Source of the DNA: Geobacter sp. UBA5735
Lineage (GTDB): Bacteria; Desulfobacterota; Desulfuromonadia; Geobacterales; Geobacteraceae
Reading direction: 5' to 3'
Assembly: GCA_002419385.1 (NCBI GenBank)
Contig: DIFZ01000061.1
Span: 33,569-97,568 of the forward strand
DNA: 64,000 bases
The position numbers were made by a program, and so were the translations under genes. The notes below the pieces were generated by a model, which ran no database searches, was not told where the DNA came from, and saw only the letters and a list, made by a program, of their open reading frames with translations. Shown piece by piece: positions 8,065 to 15,961 of the stretch. Numbering within the stretch: the first letter of the stretch is position 1; every line of letters begins with the position of its first letter.

Positions 8065-8080
8065 TGTGACAGAGATCACC
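8065..8080. promoter_or_regulatory. CRP/FNR-family operator-like palindrome
   Basis: TGTGA-N6-TCACC matches the CRP consensus TGTGA-N6-TCACA in nine of ten conserved bases. It lies about 110 bases upstream of the -35 element at 7952-7957 and about 125 bases past the end of the flavoprotein gene. Confidence 0.5.
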
Positions 8081-8206
8081 ATAACATGGATATTTATCCC
8101 GGATACAGGAACTGGCATTGAGAAGACAAAAACTTTCAGGAAGTAATGAAAAAATCAAGGAATTGCATGCGGAAGGGTAAACGGCACGGGGAAAAAGGGT
8201 GGGAGC

Positions 8207-8701
8207 TCACCCCCCCGTTCTCCCCCTGGCAGCCTTGACTTCGGCCCAGTGCCGGACCCCCTTTTCCCGCGTCCGCTCGAATCTCATGACCGGCACACTC
8301 AGGCCGCAACCATTCTCGACCCCTTTCACATCGAGCCGGATAACCTGGCGAACGATTTCCGGATCGCCATCGGGAAAGAGAGCTACCGACTCTTCGAAAC
8401 GGGGATCCCCTTTGCGGATCAGAGTCCCGGTGCAAAATACTTTCATGATGCGCGGTTCTTCATCGAAGGAACAGAACATAACCGTCACGCTCCCCCCGGC
8501 CTCAACATCCAGAGCGGTCCGGTTTGTGCTTCCGGGATAGTCCAGCATCAGCACGGTGGAACCGTCCGGGAAAATGATACCACCCTCGCCTTTGGGCGCC
8601 AGATTCACCTCCCCGCCACTGGAGCTTGCGACAAAGAACATCCTTTGCCGTGCCGCAAACTCACGGTCTCCCTCCTTCAGCGATGCATACTGCTTTGACA
8701 T
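8207..8701 (-). CDS. Pyridoxamine 5'-phosphate oxidase-like FMN-binding split-barrel protein
   Basis: 164 residues; AAGGAGG lies six bases before the ATG. The pattern is that of the PNPOx-like split barrel: RQRMFFVASSSGGEVNLAPKG, then VLMLDYPGSTNRTALDVEAGGSVTVMFCSF and KVFCTGTLIRKGD, where the S/T-N-R segment contacts FMN phosphate. Members bind FMN, F420 or heme and often detoxify or sense small molecules; the substrate cannot be read here. It is transcribed towards the signalling cluster but separated from it by 460 bases, so it is probably a single-gene unit. The small size and lack of the PdxH C-terminal motif argue against a true PdxH. Confidence 0.8.
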   Translation of the reverse strand: MSKQYASLKEGDREFAARQRMFFVASSSGGEVNLAPKGEGGIIFPDGSTVLMLDYPGSTNRTALDVEAGGSVTVMFCSFDEEPRIMKVFCTGTLIRKGDPRFEESVALFPDGDPEIVRQVIRLDVKGVENGCGLSVPVMRFERTREKGVRHWAEVKAARGRTGG

Positions 8702-8763
8702 GAAGTCCTCCTTCCGGGACAGGGGTCATTATGAATGCCTCCTGCTTCCAGCTATTTTCGTGT

Positions 8764-8791
8764 ACTATATCTGATTGACGCACACAATCAA
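8764..8791 (-). promoter_or_regulatory. Putative promoter with dyad for the flavoprotein gene
   Basis: Minus strand TTGATT (8791-8786), 16-base spacer, TATAGT (8769-8764). The spacer is covered by an inverted repeat TGATTG (8772-8777) / CAATCA (8785-8790), a possible repressor site. Confidence 0.4.
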
Positions 8792-8979
8792 AAGCAACTC
8801 GTCAAACTATAGACATCCGAAATTGCTTCGTCAAGCCGGAAGCAAAAAGTGCCGGAAGCAAGGAAAATAAATCATTTCCATGCTTCTCCCGATATGGTAC
8901 ATTTTTTTGTTGTAGCGTCTTTGTCCGCAAACCCGGACCGGCAAACCATTGGTCATCTCATGCAAGCACCCCATAAGCC

Positions 8980-11900
8980 ATGCAAATGAAAAAATTCGTC
9001 TCCAAGGCCCTTGAAGTCAACCTTGCCGTAACCCGCTCCAAGATCGAAATCCCGCCGGACCACCAGTGGTTTCAATCGCTTTCCGGTTCCCATTTCGGAA
9101 TCAACAAACGGGCCGGCGAACTGCTGAACGAATACCACCACCCCTACTCCAATCCGGAACTGGTGGTGGACCTGCTCCGCAGGATCGCACTTGATGATCT
9201 CTGGTTCTACCTCTCCCTCCCCGAGCATGAAAGGGCGCTGGGAATCCTGGCAGACATGTTCGAGGACCTGCTGCGCCTGCCGCTGCCGGACCTGCACCAG
9301 GAGAGGGCGTTCCAGACCCTCTGCGAACTGGCCGATTCACTGCACCGCCAGAAAAAGTATCCTCTGTCCGTCATGGACCGGATCATGGCCCTGATCAGGG
9401 AAATCCTTCCGCTCAACCGTTTCGTCATGGTCCGTTCATCCGGTTTCATGAAGGAACGGCTGAATAACCTGGCCACAGACCCCAGATATGCTGCGACTGC
9501 GCTGGAGTCGCTCCGCATGGCACTGGAAGAGAACATCAGCTTCTGGGAAAAGAGCACATCCATCGAGTCATGGCTGGCCAACAAGAAATCCCTGTTCCGT
9601 TCCGACATGAACGAACGGATAGCATACATAGGCGGGCCTTACTTCTCCAGCCTGAAGGGCCAGCTTGAGGCCGCCCGAACCTGGGCAGAGCTCCGGCAGG
9701 TGGCGGATTTCTCCTCCATCGCCAACCGTTTCCGCAGCTGCCTGGATGAAGAAGAGCCTGCGCTGGACCGTATCTACTATCTCTTTTATCTCATGGGCCT
9801 GCCGGGGATGTCACATCTGAAAGACCACCTCCTCTGGGACCTGAACCGCATGCTCCGCATCGTGAAGAACGCCTGCAGCGAAAAGGAAATGAAGATGTTC
9901 CTGGAGAGGATCTTCCACCTCTTCGAATCCCAGAAGGCCGGGCATATGGGGACGCTGCTGGACTGCATCCTCACCCTGGGGAAAGAGGTCATCGACCTGG
10001 GGAACCCCCCTATAATCAATCACTTCGTGGACCGGCTCATAACGTTCGGTTTCGTCCCGGGAAATGTCTTCGGCATCAACCAGGACTGGCAGGTATGCAT
10101 CGACAAGAACCATATCAAGAACATCAGGGTCTGGATGGAACTGATCCAGTGCAACCCCGGCAGGATGATGAAACTCCTGTCAGCGCTGGTCGTGAACCTC
10201 CGGGTCGGTGGGATCTTCATCTCCGACACCGACCTGTTCCAGCGCGACATCACCAAGCTGCTCAACTCCGATGTCACCCCCAGCTACAAGATGATAAAGC
10301 AGCTTGCCAGGATATTCCCGGTCTACTACAACGAGATCGGCGCCGAGGGCGATCTGCGCGACATAACCACCCGGATGGACGAGGTTTCCTTCCGCCAGGA
10401 CCGCCTGATCCATTTCCTGCGGAAACAGGTCCACACCGAGAGCAACAATACCCATATCGAGCTGACGCGCCGGATCCTCCGTTTCTGGTTTGACGGAAAG
10501 ATCGAATCCCTCTCCGGACTGGTGCCACAGGACGTCTATGCATCCCTCCTCAACTCCGGCGAATGGTTCGAGCCGGTCCATGGCATCGTTGCCTCCCTGT
10601 GCGACAAGTACAAGCTGGAGCCCGAAGAGCTCCTCGACCTGGAGGATCTGAACCTTGCCAAACACCTCAAGGGTTGCCCGAAGCGGGACCAGGTGCGGTT
10701 CAAGGGGCTCGTGGACCTGCACCGGCTGCTGAAGGTGAAATATACCCTCGACTACCGGAACATCATACCGGTAATGCATCAGCTCCACATCTTCCCGGAT
10801 GACGAGATCGAGGAATTGCGGAAGTATCTTGACGAAAACAACGCCGAGGCCGCGCTGAGGCGGGTATACTGCTTCATGGAGAAACTGCGCGAAATCATCC
10901 TGAATCCGGAGACATCGGAGGCGTGCGAGGATATCTATCTCAAACGGCACATCGCTGCCGGCATCCCCTCCATGTACGGCAAATACCATGAACCCAAGTT
11001 CGAAGCCCTGGGCCTCACCTTCCGCCTGGAAAGACTGGCCTCCGCACTGATGGCGCAGCTGATCGGCCAGGTCAACATGAGTTACATCACCGCCAAGTCA
11101 CTGCGTCGGATCGCCCGTCTCATAGAGCTTTTCCGCCACGGCCTGGCACTGGACGGCATAACCAACCAGGGATTAGACTCCAACCTCAAAATGTTCCAGT
11201 ACAGCCTGACCTCGGCCAGCTTCAGCCTGGAACAGTTCGTCAACCTGTTCCAGTTCATGGCCCAGAACATCAGGGAGATCATCCACGAATATTTTCTCAG
11301 GAATTTCGACACTCCCCTGAAAATCGTGGCATTGCAGCAGACCAGGCTGTCCCCTCTGGCAGGGCCGCCTGACCAGCAGGAAGTGCACAAGATCTCGGAA
11401 AAATTCTACCGCGAGGTCCTCTCCTCCGCATTCCTGGTCCAGCAACTGGACAACTTCATCTCTGACGTGCTCAATACGCTGCGCAACATGGTGGGGAACC
11501 TGACTCCCGACGTTCTCCACAATGTCATGAGCTTTGACCCGGACCTGATCATCAGCCCCATCTGCCGCCCCACCCCGGAGATGGACAACCAGATATTTTT
11601 GGGCGCGAAAGCCTATTTTCTCAAACAGCTCTACGCCAGCGGATTCCCTATCCCGCCAGGATTCGTGCTGACCACGGAACTGTTCCGCCACCGGCGTGCC
11701 ATTCTCAAGCATCCCGAACTCACCGCCGAGATCGAGGAACTGGTCCGGCAGAAAATCCTGGAACTGGAAGAGATGACCGGACTGAAGCTGGGCGACCCCG
11801 AGAAACCGCTCCTGTTCTCCGTCCGTTCGGGGACCGCCATCTCCATGCCCGGCGCCATGGACACTTACCTGAACGTGGGAATGAACGACCGGGTTGCCGA

Positions 11901-13065
11901 GGGCTTGAGCCGCAAGCCGGGAATGGGGTGGACCGCCTGGGACTGCTACCGCCGCTTCCTGCAGGGATGGGGCATGGCACACGGCATTCCCCGGGATGAA
12001 TTCGACCGGAGAATCTCCCATTTCAAGCACCTCTACCAGGTGTCGCGCAAGGTCCAGTTCACCGAAACCCAGATCCGGGAAGTGACGCTCTCGTACCGGG
12101 GCCTGCTGAAGGAGCACCGGGTGCATGTGGAACAGGATCTGTTCCGACAGATCATGCAGGCCATCCTGTCCACCATGGATTCGTGGTATACCGAACGGGC
12201 CAAAACCTACCGCCGCCACCTGCAGATTGCCGAGGAATGGGGTACGGCGGTCATCGTCCAGCAGATGGTGCTGGGCAACCTGGGCGCAGACTCGGGGACC
12301 GGCGTCCTCTTCACCCGTGACCCCCTGGAAGAGAAACCGGGAGTGAACCTCTACGGCGACTTCACCCTGTACAGCCAGGGAGAGGACGTGGTCGCCGGCC
12401 TGGTTCATACCCTGCCCATTTCGGAAAAACAACGCAAGAGCATCCCGGGCAATATCAGGATCTCCCTGGAAAAGGATTTCCCCGCGGTCTACCAGGAGCT
12501 GCTCTACCGCTCCCGCCTCCTGGTGGAGTCCTACGGCTTCAACCACCAGGAGATCGAGTTCACCTTCGAATCGCCGCGCAAGGAAGACCTCTACATCCTG
12601 CAGACCCGCGACTACACCACCAGCGAACCTGAGAAGCTCCGCGTGTTCGCCGCGGACCAGAAATCCATGCAGTTCCTGGGATCGGGAATCGGCATCGGCG
12701 GCGGCGCCATGAACGGAGTCATCGTCTTCGACCGGGAGGACCTGAAAAACGCGGCAGACACGTTTCCGGACAAGAAGAAAATCCTGGTGCGTCCGGACAC
12801 CGTGCCGGACGACATCGACATGATATTCGAGTGCGACGGCCTGCTCACCGCACGGGGGGGGGCGACATCACACGCAGCGGTCACGGCGGCGCGCCTCGGC
12901 AAGATCTGCATCGTCAACTGCAAGGTGCTCCAGGTCTCGGAATCGGAGAAAAGGTGCACCATCAGCGATGTGGAACTGAGACTGGGCGACGAAATCGCTA
13001 TCGACGGAAGGCTGGGCAACATTTACCGAGGCAATTACCCGGTGGAGTATACTGAAGGCTACTAG
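8980..13065 (+). CDS. PPDK-like phosphotransferase with large N-terminal domain
   Basis: 1361 residues. Residues about 1-870 are a helical region that I do not recognise. From about 880 to 1230 there is the ATP-grasp domain of pyruvate phosphate dikinase: LFSVRSGTAISMPGAMDTYL and, later, GTAVIVQQM with SGTGVLFTRDP. The swivelling phosphohistidine domain follows, with GGATSHAAVTAARLGK and catalytic His1298. The protein stops there: the C-terminal PEP/pyruvate TIM barrel of PPDK is missing, as in glucan water dikinases and rifampin phosphotransferase. It should therefore move a phosphoryl group from ATP through His1298 to an unknown acceptor. It is followed 49 bases later by a divergent GAPDH. 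The ATG at 8980 is tentative since no strong ribosome site precedes it; ATG at 8986 is the alternative. Confidence 0.8.
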   Translation: MQMKKFVSKALEVNLAVTRSKIEIPPDHQWFQSLSGSHFGINKRAGELLNEYHHPYSNPELVVDLLRRIALDDLWFYLSLPEHERALGILADMFEDLLRLPLPDLHQERAFQTLCELADSLHRQKKYPLSVMDRIMALIREILPLNRFVMVRSSGFMKERLNNLATDPRYAATALESLRMALEENISFWEKSTSIESWLANKKSLFRSDMNERIAYIGGPYFSSLKGQLEAARTWAELRQVADFSSIANRFRSCLDEEEPALDRIYYLFYLMGLPGMSHLKDHLLWDLNRMLRIVKNACSEKEMKMFLERIFHLFESQKAGHMGTLLDCILTLGKEVIDLGNPPIINHFVDRLITFGFVPGNVFGINQDWQVCIDKNHIKNIRVWMELIQCNPGRMMKLLSALVVNLRVGGIFISDTDLFQRDITKLLNSDVTPSYKMIKQLARIFPVYYNEIGAEGDLRDITTRMDEVSFRQDRLIHFLRKQVHTESNNTHIELTRRILRFWFDGKIESLSGLVPQDVYASLLNSGEWFEPVHGIVASLCDKYKLEPEELLDLEDLNLAKHLKGCPKRDQVRFKGLVDLHRLLKVKYTLDYRNIIPVMHQLHIFPDDEIEELRKYLDENNAEAALRRVYCFMEKLREIILNPETSEACEDIYLKRHIAAGIPSMYGKYHEPKFEALGLTFRLERLASALMAQLIGQVNMSYITAKSLRRIARLIELFRHGLALDGITNQGLDSNLKMFQYSLTSASFSLEQFVNLFQFMAQNIREIIHEYFLRNFDTPLKIVALQQTRLSPLAGPPDQQEVHKISEKFYREVLSSAFLVQQLDNFISDVLNTLRNMVGNLTPDVLHNVMSFDPDLIISPICRPTPEMDNQIFLGAKAYFLKQLYASGFPIPPGFVLTTELFRHRRAILKHPELTAEIEELVRQKILELEEMTGLKLGDPEKPLLFSVRSGTAISMPGAMDTYLNVGMNDRVAEGLSRKPGMGWTAWDCYRRFLQGWGMAHGIPRDEFDRRISHFKHLYQVSRKVQFTETQIREVTLSYRGLLKEHRVHVEQDLFRQIMQAILSTMDSWYTERAKTYRRHLQIAEEWGTAVIVQQMVLGNLGADSGTGVLFTRDPLEEKPGVNLYGDFTLYSQGEDVVAGLVHTLPISEKQRKSIPGNIRISLEKDFPAVYQELLYRSRLLVESYGFNHQEIEFTFESPRKEDLYILQTRDYTTSEPEKLRVFAADQKSMQFLGSGIGIGGGAMNGVIVFDREDLKNAADTFPDKKKILVRPDTVPDDIDMIFECDGLLTARGGATSHAAVTAARLGKICIVNCKVLQVSESEKRCTISDVELRLGDEIAIDGRLGNIYRGNYPVEYTEGY

Positions 13066-13114
13066 CAGGCCGGCACCGGGATCATTACTACCGACAACCA
13101 AGGAGGGCTAGTTT

Positions 13115-14365
13115 ATGGGCGCAGGTGACAAGGCATCACAACCGCTGGGCATCAACGGTCTGGGGCGTATCGGCAAACTCACCCTGTGGGACCACCTGTT
13201 CAGCAAGCGGTTCGACAAGATCATCGTGAATACCGGAAGGGAAGTGGGGAAAAGCCTCGACGACCTTATCCAGGTCATAGAGACGGACTCGACGTACGGC
13301 ACCCTCAGCAAATTCCTGTACGGCTACACCCGGAAGTGCGACATAAAGGTCGTCGATGCCGACCAGGCGGTGCTGGAAATTGACGGCACTACGGTGAAGG
13401 TCCTGCGGGAAGCGAGAAATCCAAAGGACATCGCCTGGAGGAGGGAAGGCGTCCGGCTGGTCGTGGAAACCACCGGGCAGTTCCTCGACCCCACCCTGCC
13501 TGCAGACTACAAGACCGGAAGCCTGCGCGGGCACCTTGAAGGAGGCGCGGAAAAAGTCATCGCGTCCGCCCCCTTCAAGATCAAGGACAAGACCAAGAGC
13601 CTGCCGGACGACAGCCTTCTCGTGGTGCAGGGGATCAACCACACCGATTTCGACCCTGCAAAACATCACGTAATTTCAGCCGCCTCCTGCACCACCACGG
13701 GCCTCGCCCACATGATCAAGCCGCTGATCGAAGCAGAGCAGACCTCCCGGATCCTCACCGCATCCATGTCCACGATCCACGCGGCAACCAACACCCAGAG
13801 CGTCCTTGACTCGGTCCCCAAGACCGGGGCCGCCGACCTGCGCAAGAACCGTTCGGTCATGAACAACATCATTCTCTCCACGACCGGGTCGGCCAAGGCG
13901 CTGGAAATGGTCATGCCGGAAATCAAGCGGGTCGGCTTCATGGCGGATTCGGTCCGCATCCCGACCAACACCGTTTCGCTGATCATCCTGAACCTGACCT
14001 TCCACACGCCGCTGGACGACGCCGGCGAACCGCTGATCAACCACCTGCTGCTGAACGACATCTACCGCACGGCAGCCGAAGGTTCCCAGAAAGGGATGCT
14101 GGTCTACAGCGACCGCCAGAACGTCTCTTCCGACCTGATCGGAACGCGTGCCGCCGTGGTCATCGAGGGACACGAAAGCCACACCCGCACCGGCTTCATC
14201 AACCTGCCGCCCGAAACCCTGGCCGGTTTCGGCGTCCCGGCAAGCGCGGAAGTCCAGATCCCGGTCACCCATGCCAAGCTGTTCGGCTGGTATGACAACG
14301 AGTACGGCAGCTACGTCAACTGCCTCGGGGAGCTGACCGCCTACGTGGCCAAGAACATGGGCTGA
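13115..14365 (+). CDS. Divergent glyceraldehyde-3-phosphate dehydrogenase-like protein
   Basis: 416 residues, well above the usual 330-340. AAGGAGGG sits seven bases before the ATG. The NAD site is GINGLGRIGK (residues 12-21). The catalytic cysteine is Cys192 in SAASCTTTGLAHMI, where classical GapA has SNASCTTNCLAP, so the second cysteine is lost. The base histidine is His222 in STIHAATNTQS, and the C-terminal WYDNEYGSY matches the family signature. The inserted residues fall mainly before the cysteine. It probably oxidises a phosphorylated aldehyde, but the substrate may differ from glycolytic GAPDH. Its position next to the PPDK-like gene suggests a joint carbon or phosphate role. Confidence 0.85.
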   Translation: MGAGDKASQPLGINGLGRIGKLTLWDHLFSKRFDKIIVNTGREVGKSLDDLIQVIETDSTYGTLSKFLYGYTRKCDIKVVDADQAVLEIDGTTVKVLREARNPKDIAWRREGVRLVVETTGQFLDPTLPADYKTGSLRGHLEGGAEKVIASAPFKIKDKTKSLPDDSLLVVQGINHTDFDPAKHHVISAASCTTTGLAHMIKPLIEAEQTSRILTASMSTIHAATNTQSVLDSVPKTGAADLRKNRSVMNNIILSTTGSAKALEMVMPEIKRVGFMADSVRIPTNTVSLIILNLTFHTPLDDAGEPLINHLLLNDIYRTAAEGSQKGMLVYSDRQNVSSDLIGTRAAVVIEGHESHTRTGFINLPPETLAGFGVPASAEVQIPVTHAKLFGWYDNEYGSYVNCLGELTAYVAKNMG

Positions 14366-14390
14366 GCACCCTGTCAAAACGTCCAGCAAT

Positions 14391-14425
14391 GAAGGGGGCA
14401 GCACCCGCACGGTGCGGCCCCCTTC
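14391..14425. terminator. Hairpin between convergent gap-like and hsp20 genes
   Basis: GAAGGGGGC (14391-14399) pairs with GCCCCCTTC (14417-14425), with an inner GCAC/GTGC extension. T-runs on either side are short, so termination may be weak or partly factor-dependent. Confidence 0.55.
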
Positions 14426-14477
14426 TTACATCTGCAGACTCGCCGGATCAGAGCCGGTTTTCAGCACTCCTCATCAA

Positions 14478-14876
14478 TCAATCCACCTTGACATCTATCC
14501 TTCTGGGTTTTGCCGCCGCTGCCTTTGACAGCGACAGGGTAAGCACACCGTTCTTGAACTCGGCCTTCGCCGTACCCTGGTCGATGACATCGGGAAGCTG
14601 GAACTGGCGAAAGTAGTGCATCAGCTCAAATTCACGGTAGACAAAAGGTCCGCGGGCCGTCCGCCTCACCTGCCCCTGGATGGTCAGCACTCCCTTGTCC
14701 ATGCCGATGTCCAGCTGGTCTTTTGCCACACCCGGCAAGTCGGCCCTGATGACAAGGCCATCCCCGGTTTCCAGTATGTCCACGGCCGGCCGGAGGTAGC
14801 GCTCGCTGGAGCGGGTCTCTTCCATAACATCCTGATCCTGCCGTTCGCCGGAATTGGTTATGCTTCTGTCCGCCAT
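14478..14876 (-). CDS. Small heat-shock protein, Hsp20/alpha-crystallin family (1)
   Basis: 132 residues from ATG 14876, chosen for GGAGG upstream rather than the in-frame ATG at 14915. The alpha-crystallin domain runs from about residue 32 (RPAVDILETGDGLVIRADLPGV) through VLTIQGQV and ends with the signature AEFKNGVLTLSLSK and the Lys/Pro-rich tail. It binds unfolding proteins and keeps them refoldable, as large oligomers in the cytosol. A second Hsp20 gene lies 64 bases upstream and probably shares its promoter. The C-terminal I-x-I motif is present only as IDVKV. Confidence 0.93.
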   Translation of the reverse strand: MADRSITNSGERQDQDVMEETRSSERYLRPAVDILETGDGLVIRADLPGVAKDQLDIGMDKGVLTIQGQVRRTARGPFVYREFELMHYFRQFQLPDVIDQGTAKAEFKNGVLTLSLSKAAAAKPRRIDVKVD

Positions 14877-14940
14877 GGTAATAACCTCCTTGTTTCCTGT
14901 ATTCACTTTCAGCAACAGTTCTTCCGCGTTGCAGATCCGG

Positions 14941-15390
14941 TCAGGAGACGCCGACCGTGATCTTCTTCGGCTTCGCCGACTCTGCCTTTGCCAGGGTCAC
15001 CATGAGCAGCCCGTCGCGGCATTCCGCCGTCACCTTGGCGGCATCGATCTCCGCGGGCAGCTCGATGGTCCTGCTGAACTTGCCGTACCCCCGCTCGTTC
15101 CGGTGCCAGACCTGGTTTTTGACCACTTCCGGCGCTCTCCGCTCCCCCGCGACGGTCAGCGTGTTTCTCAGCACGCTTATCTCCAGCCCCCCGGGGTCCA
15201 CGCCGGGCAGCAGCGCTTCAACACGTATTTCACCCGGGTCCTCACTGATAGTGACCAGGGGGAAACGGCGCGACTGCCCCCCTGCCAGAAAGTGGGGGAC
15301 CACTGCCCGTCCGGCGCCGATGCCCCGGAACGCCTCGTCGATCTCTCTTCTCAGATTGTCCAGTTCCCTGAACATGTCCCAGTTAGCCAT
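14941..15390 (-). CDS. Small heat-shock protein, Hsp20/alpha-crystallin family (2)
   Basis: 149 residues from ATG 15390 with AAGGAGG nine bases before it; longer frames upstream lack a ribosome site. It has the N-terminal arm typical of class A bacterial sHsps (MANWDMFRELDNLRREIDEA), then the crystallin domain (ISEDPGEIRVEALLPGV, NTLTVAGERR) and the closing signature AECRDGLLMVTLAKAE. The C-terminal KKITVGV contains an I-x-V anchoring motif. It differs clearly from the paralogue at 14478, so the pair could form mixed oligomers. The two genes form one minus-strand unit. Confidence 0.93.
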   Translation of the reverse strand: MANWDMFRELDNLRREIDEAFRGIGAGRAVVPHFLAGGQSRRFPLVTISEDPGEIRVEALLPGVDPGGLEISVLRNTLTVAGERRAPEVVKNQVWHRNERGYGKFSRTIELPAEIDAAKVTAECRDGLLMVTLAKAESAKPKKITVGVS

Positions 15391-15961
15391 AGCTGTCAGC
15401 CTCCTTCCTGTTGATTCCGCCTTCCGCAGGAAAGATAATGTCGATTCCCGCAAAGTCAAGGATGGGTGTTCGACAAAAGCTTCCTGCTGGATCAAGCAAA
15501 ATTGAAACACATGTCCTTTTACACGCTATTGAATTCCGCCAGAAAAACGCCCATTGAGAAGTCCTCTTGCTCTTGCGGTAAAAATACTTGTGGTTATTCA
15601 AGATCGGTATAAAATGAATACACATGGATGAGGGGCAAATATACGGAATAATCCACAAAAAAAGTAAAGCTAAAACATGCTGCCAGCGACAAAAGTCAAG
15701 CCGGGTTCGGCGTCTGGATGCCTTGCAAACGGAATGCCGGGGTTCAACGCCGCTTACGTTGTCATGTCGGTTTTACACCGGATGAACTCCAGCGGCTTGC
15801 CACATGCCGGCGGTATTGCGAAAACAGAGGCGTTCAACGCTCGTGAAGGCGTCACGAATCCGGAGATACATTGTTTGAAGGAATAGTTCTGCAAATGTAA
15901 GTTTTAGATGAACAGGGTTTATGAAGAGTTCTGTATCTCGCAAAATGGAAGGGAATGATAA
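15391..15961. other. Intergenic region between hsp20 pair and FG-GAP gene
   Basis: 571 bases. It holds the hsp20 promoter at 15432-15459 and a markedly A/T-rich block (15500-15680). An open frame at 15677-15886 (69 codons) has no ribosome site and is not called; it contains the word GTTCAACGC twice (about 15740 and 15832) and could be a decayed gene or a repeat. GGAAGGG precedes the gene at 15962. Confidence 0.4.
15432..15459 (-). promoter_or_regulatory. Putative promoter of the hsp20 pair
   Basis: Minus strand TTGACT (15459-15454), 16-base spacer, TATCTT (15437-15432), about 40 bases before the start codon at 15390. No clear sigma-32 (CTTGAAA/CCCCAT) pattern and no CIRCE dyad is seen, so heat control is unproven. 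Confidence 0.4.

Larger units (their letters stand above)
7747..8206. other. Regulatory gap upstream of the signalling cluster
   Basis: 460 bases containing the promoter at 7928-7957, a strongly A/T-rich block (7958-8060) with the dyad ATTTC-AAC-GAAAT, and the CRP/FNR-like palindrome at 8065-8080. An open frame on the minus strand upstream of the small gene lacks a ribosome site and I do not call it. Confidence 0.5.

Noticed and set aside
11173..12546. Long open frame antisense to the PPDK-like gene
   Set aside because: Same reason: a shadow of a strongly supported gene with no ribosome site.
15677..15886. 69-codon open frame
   Set aside because: No ribosome site or recognisable fold; contains a repeated GTTCAACGC word and may be a gene relic or repeat.
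15391..15961. CIRCE or sigma-32 control element for the hsp20 pair
   Set aside because: Neither the TTAGCACTC dyad nor a convincing CTTGAAA/CCCCAT pair is present.
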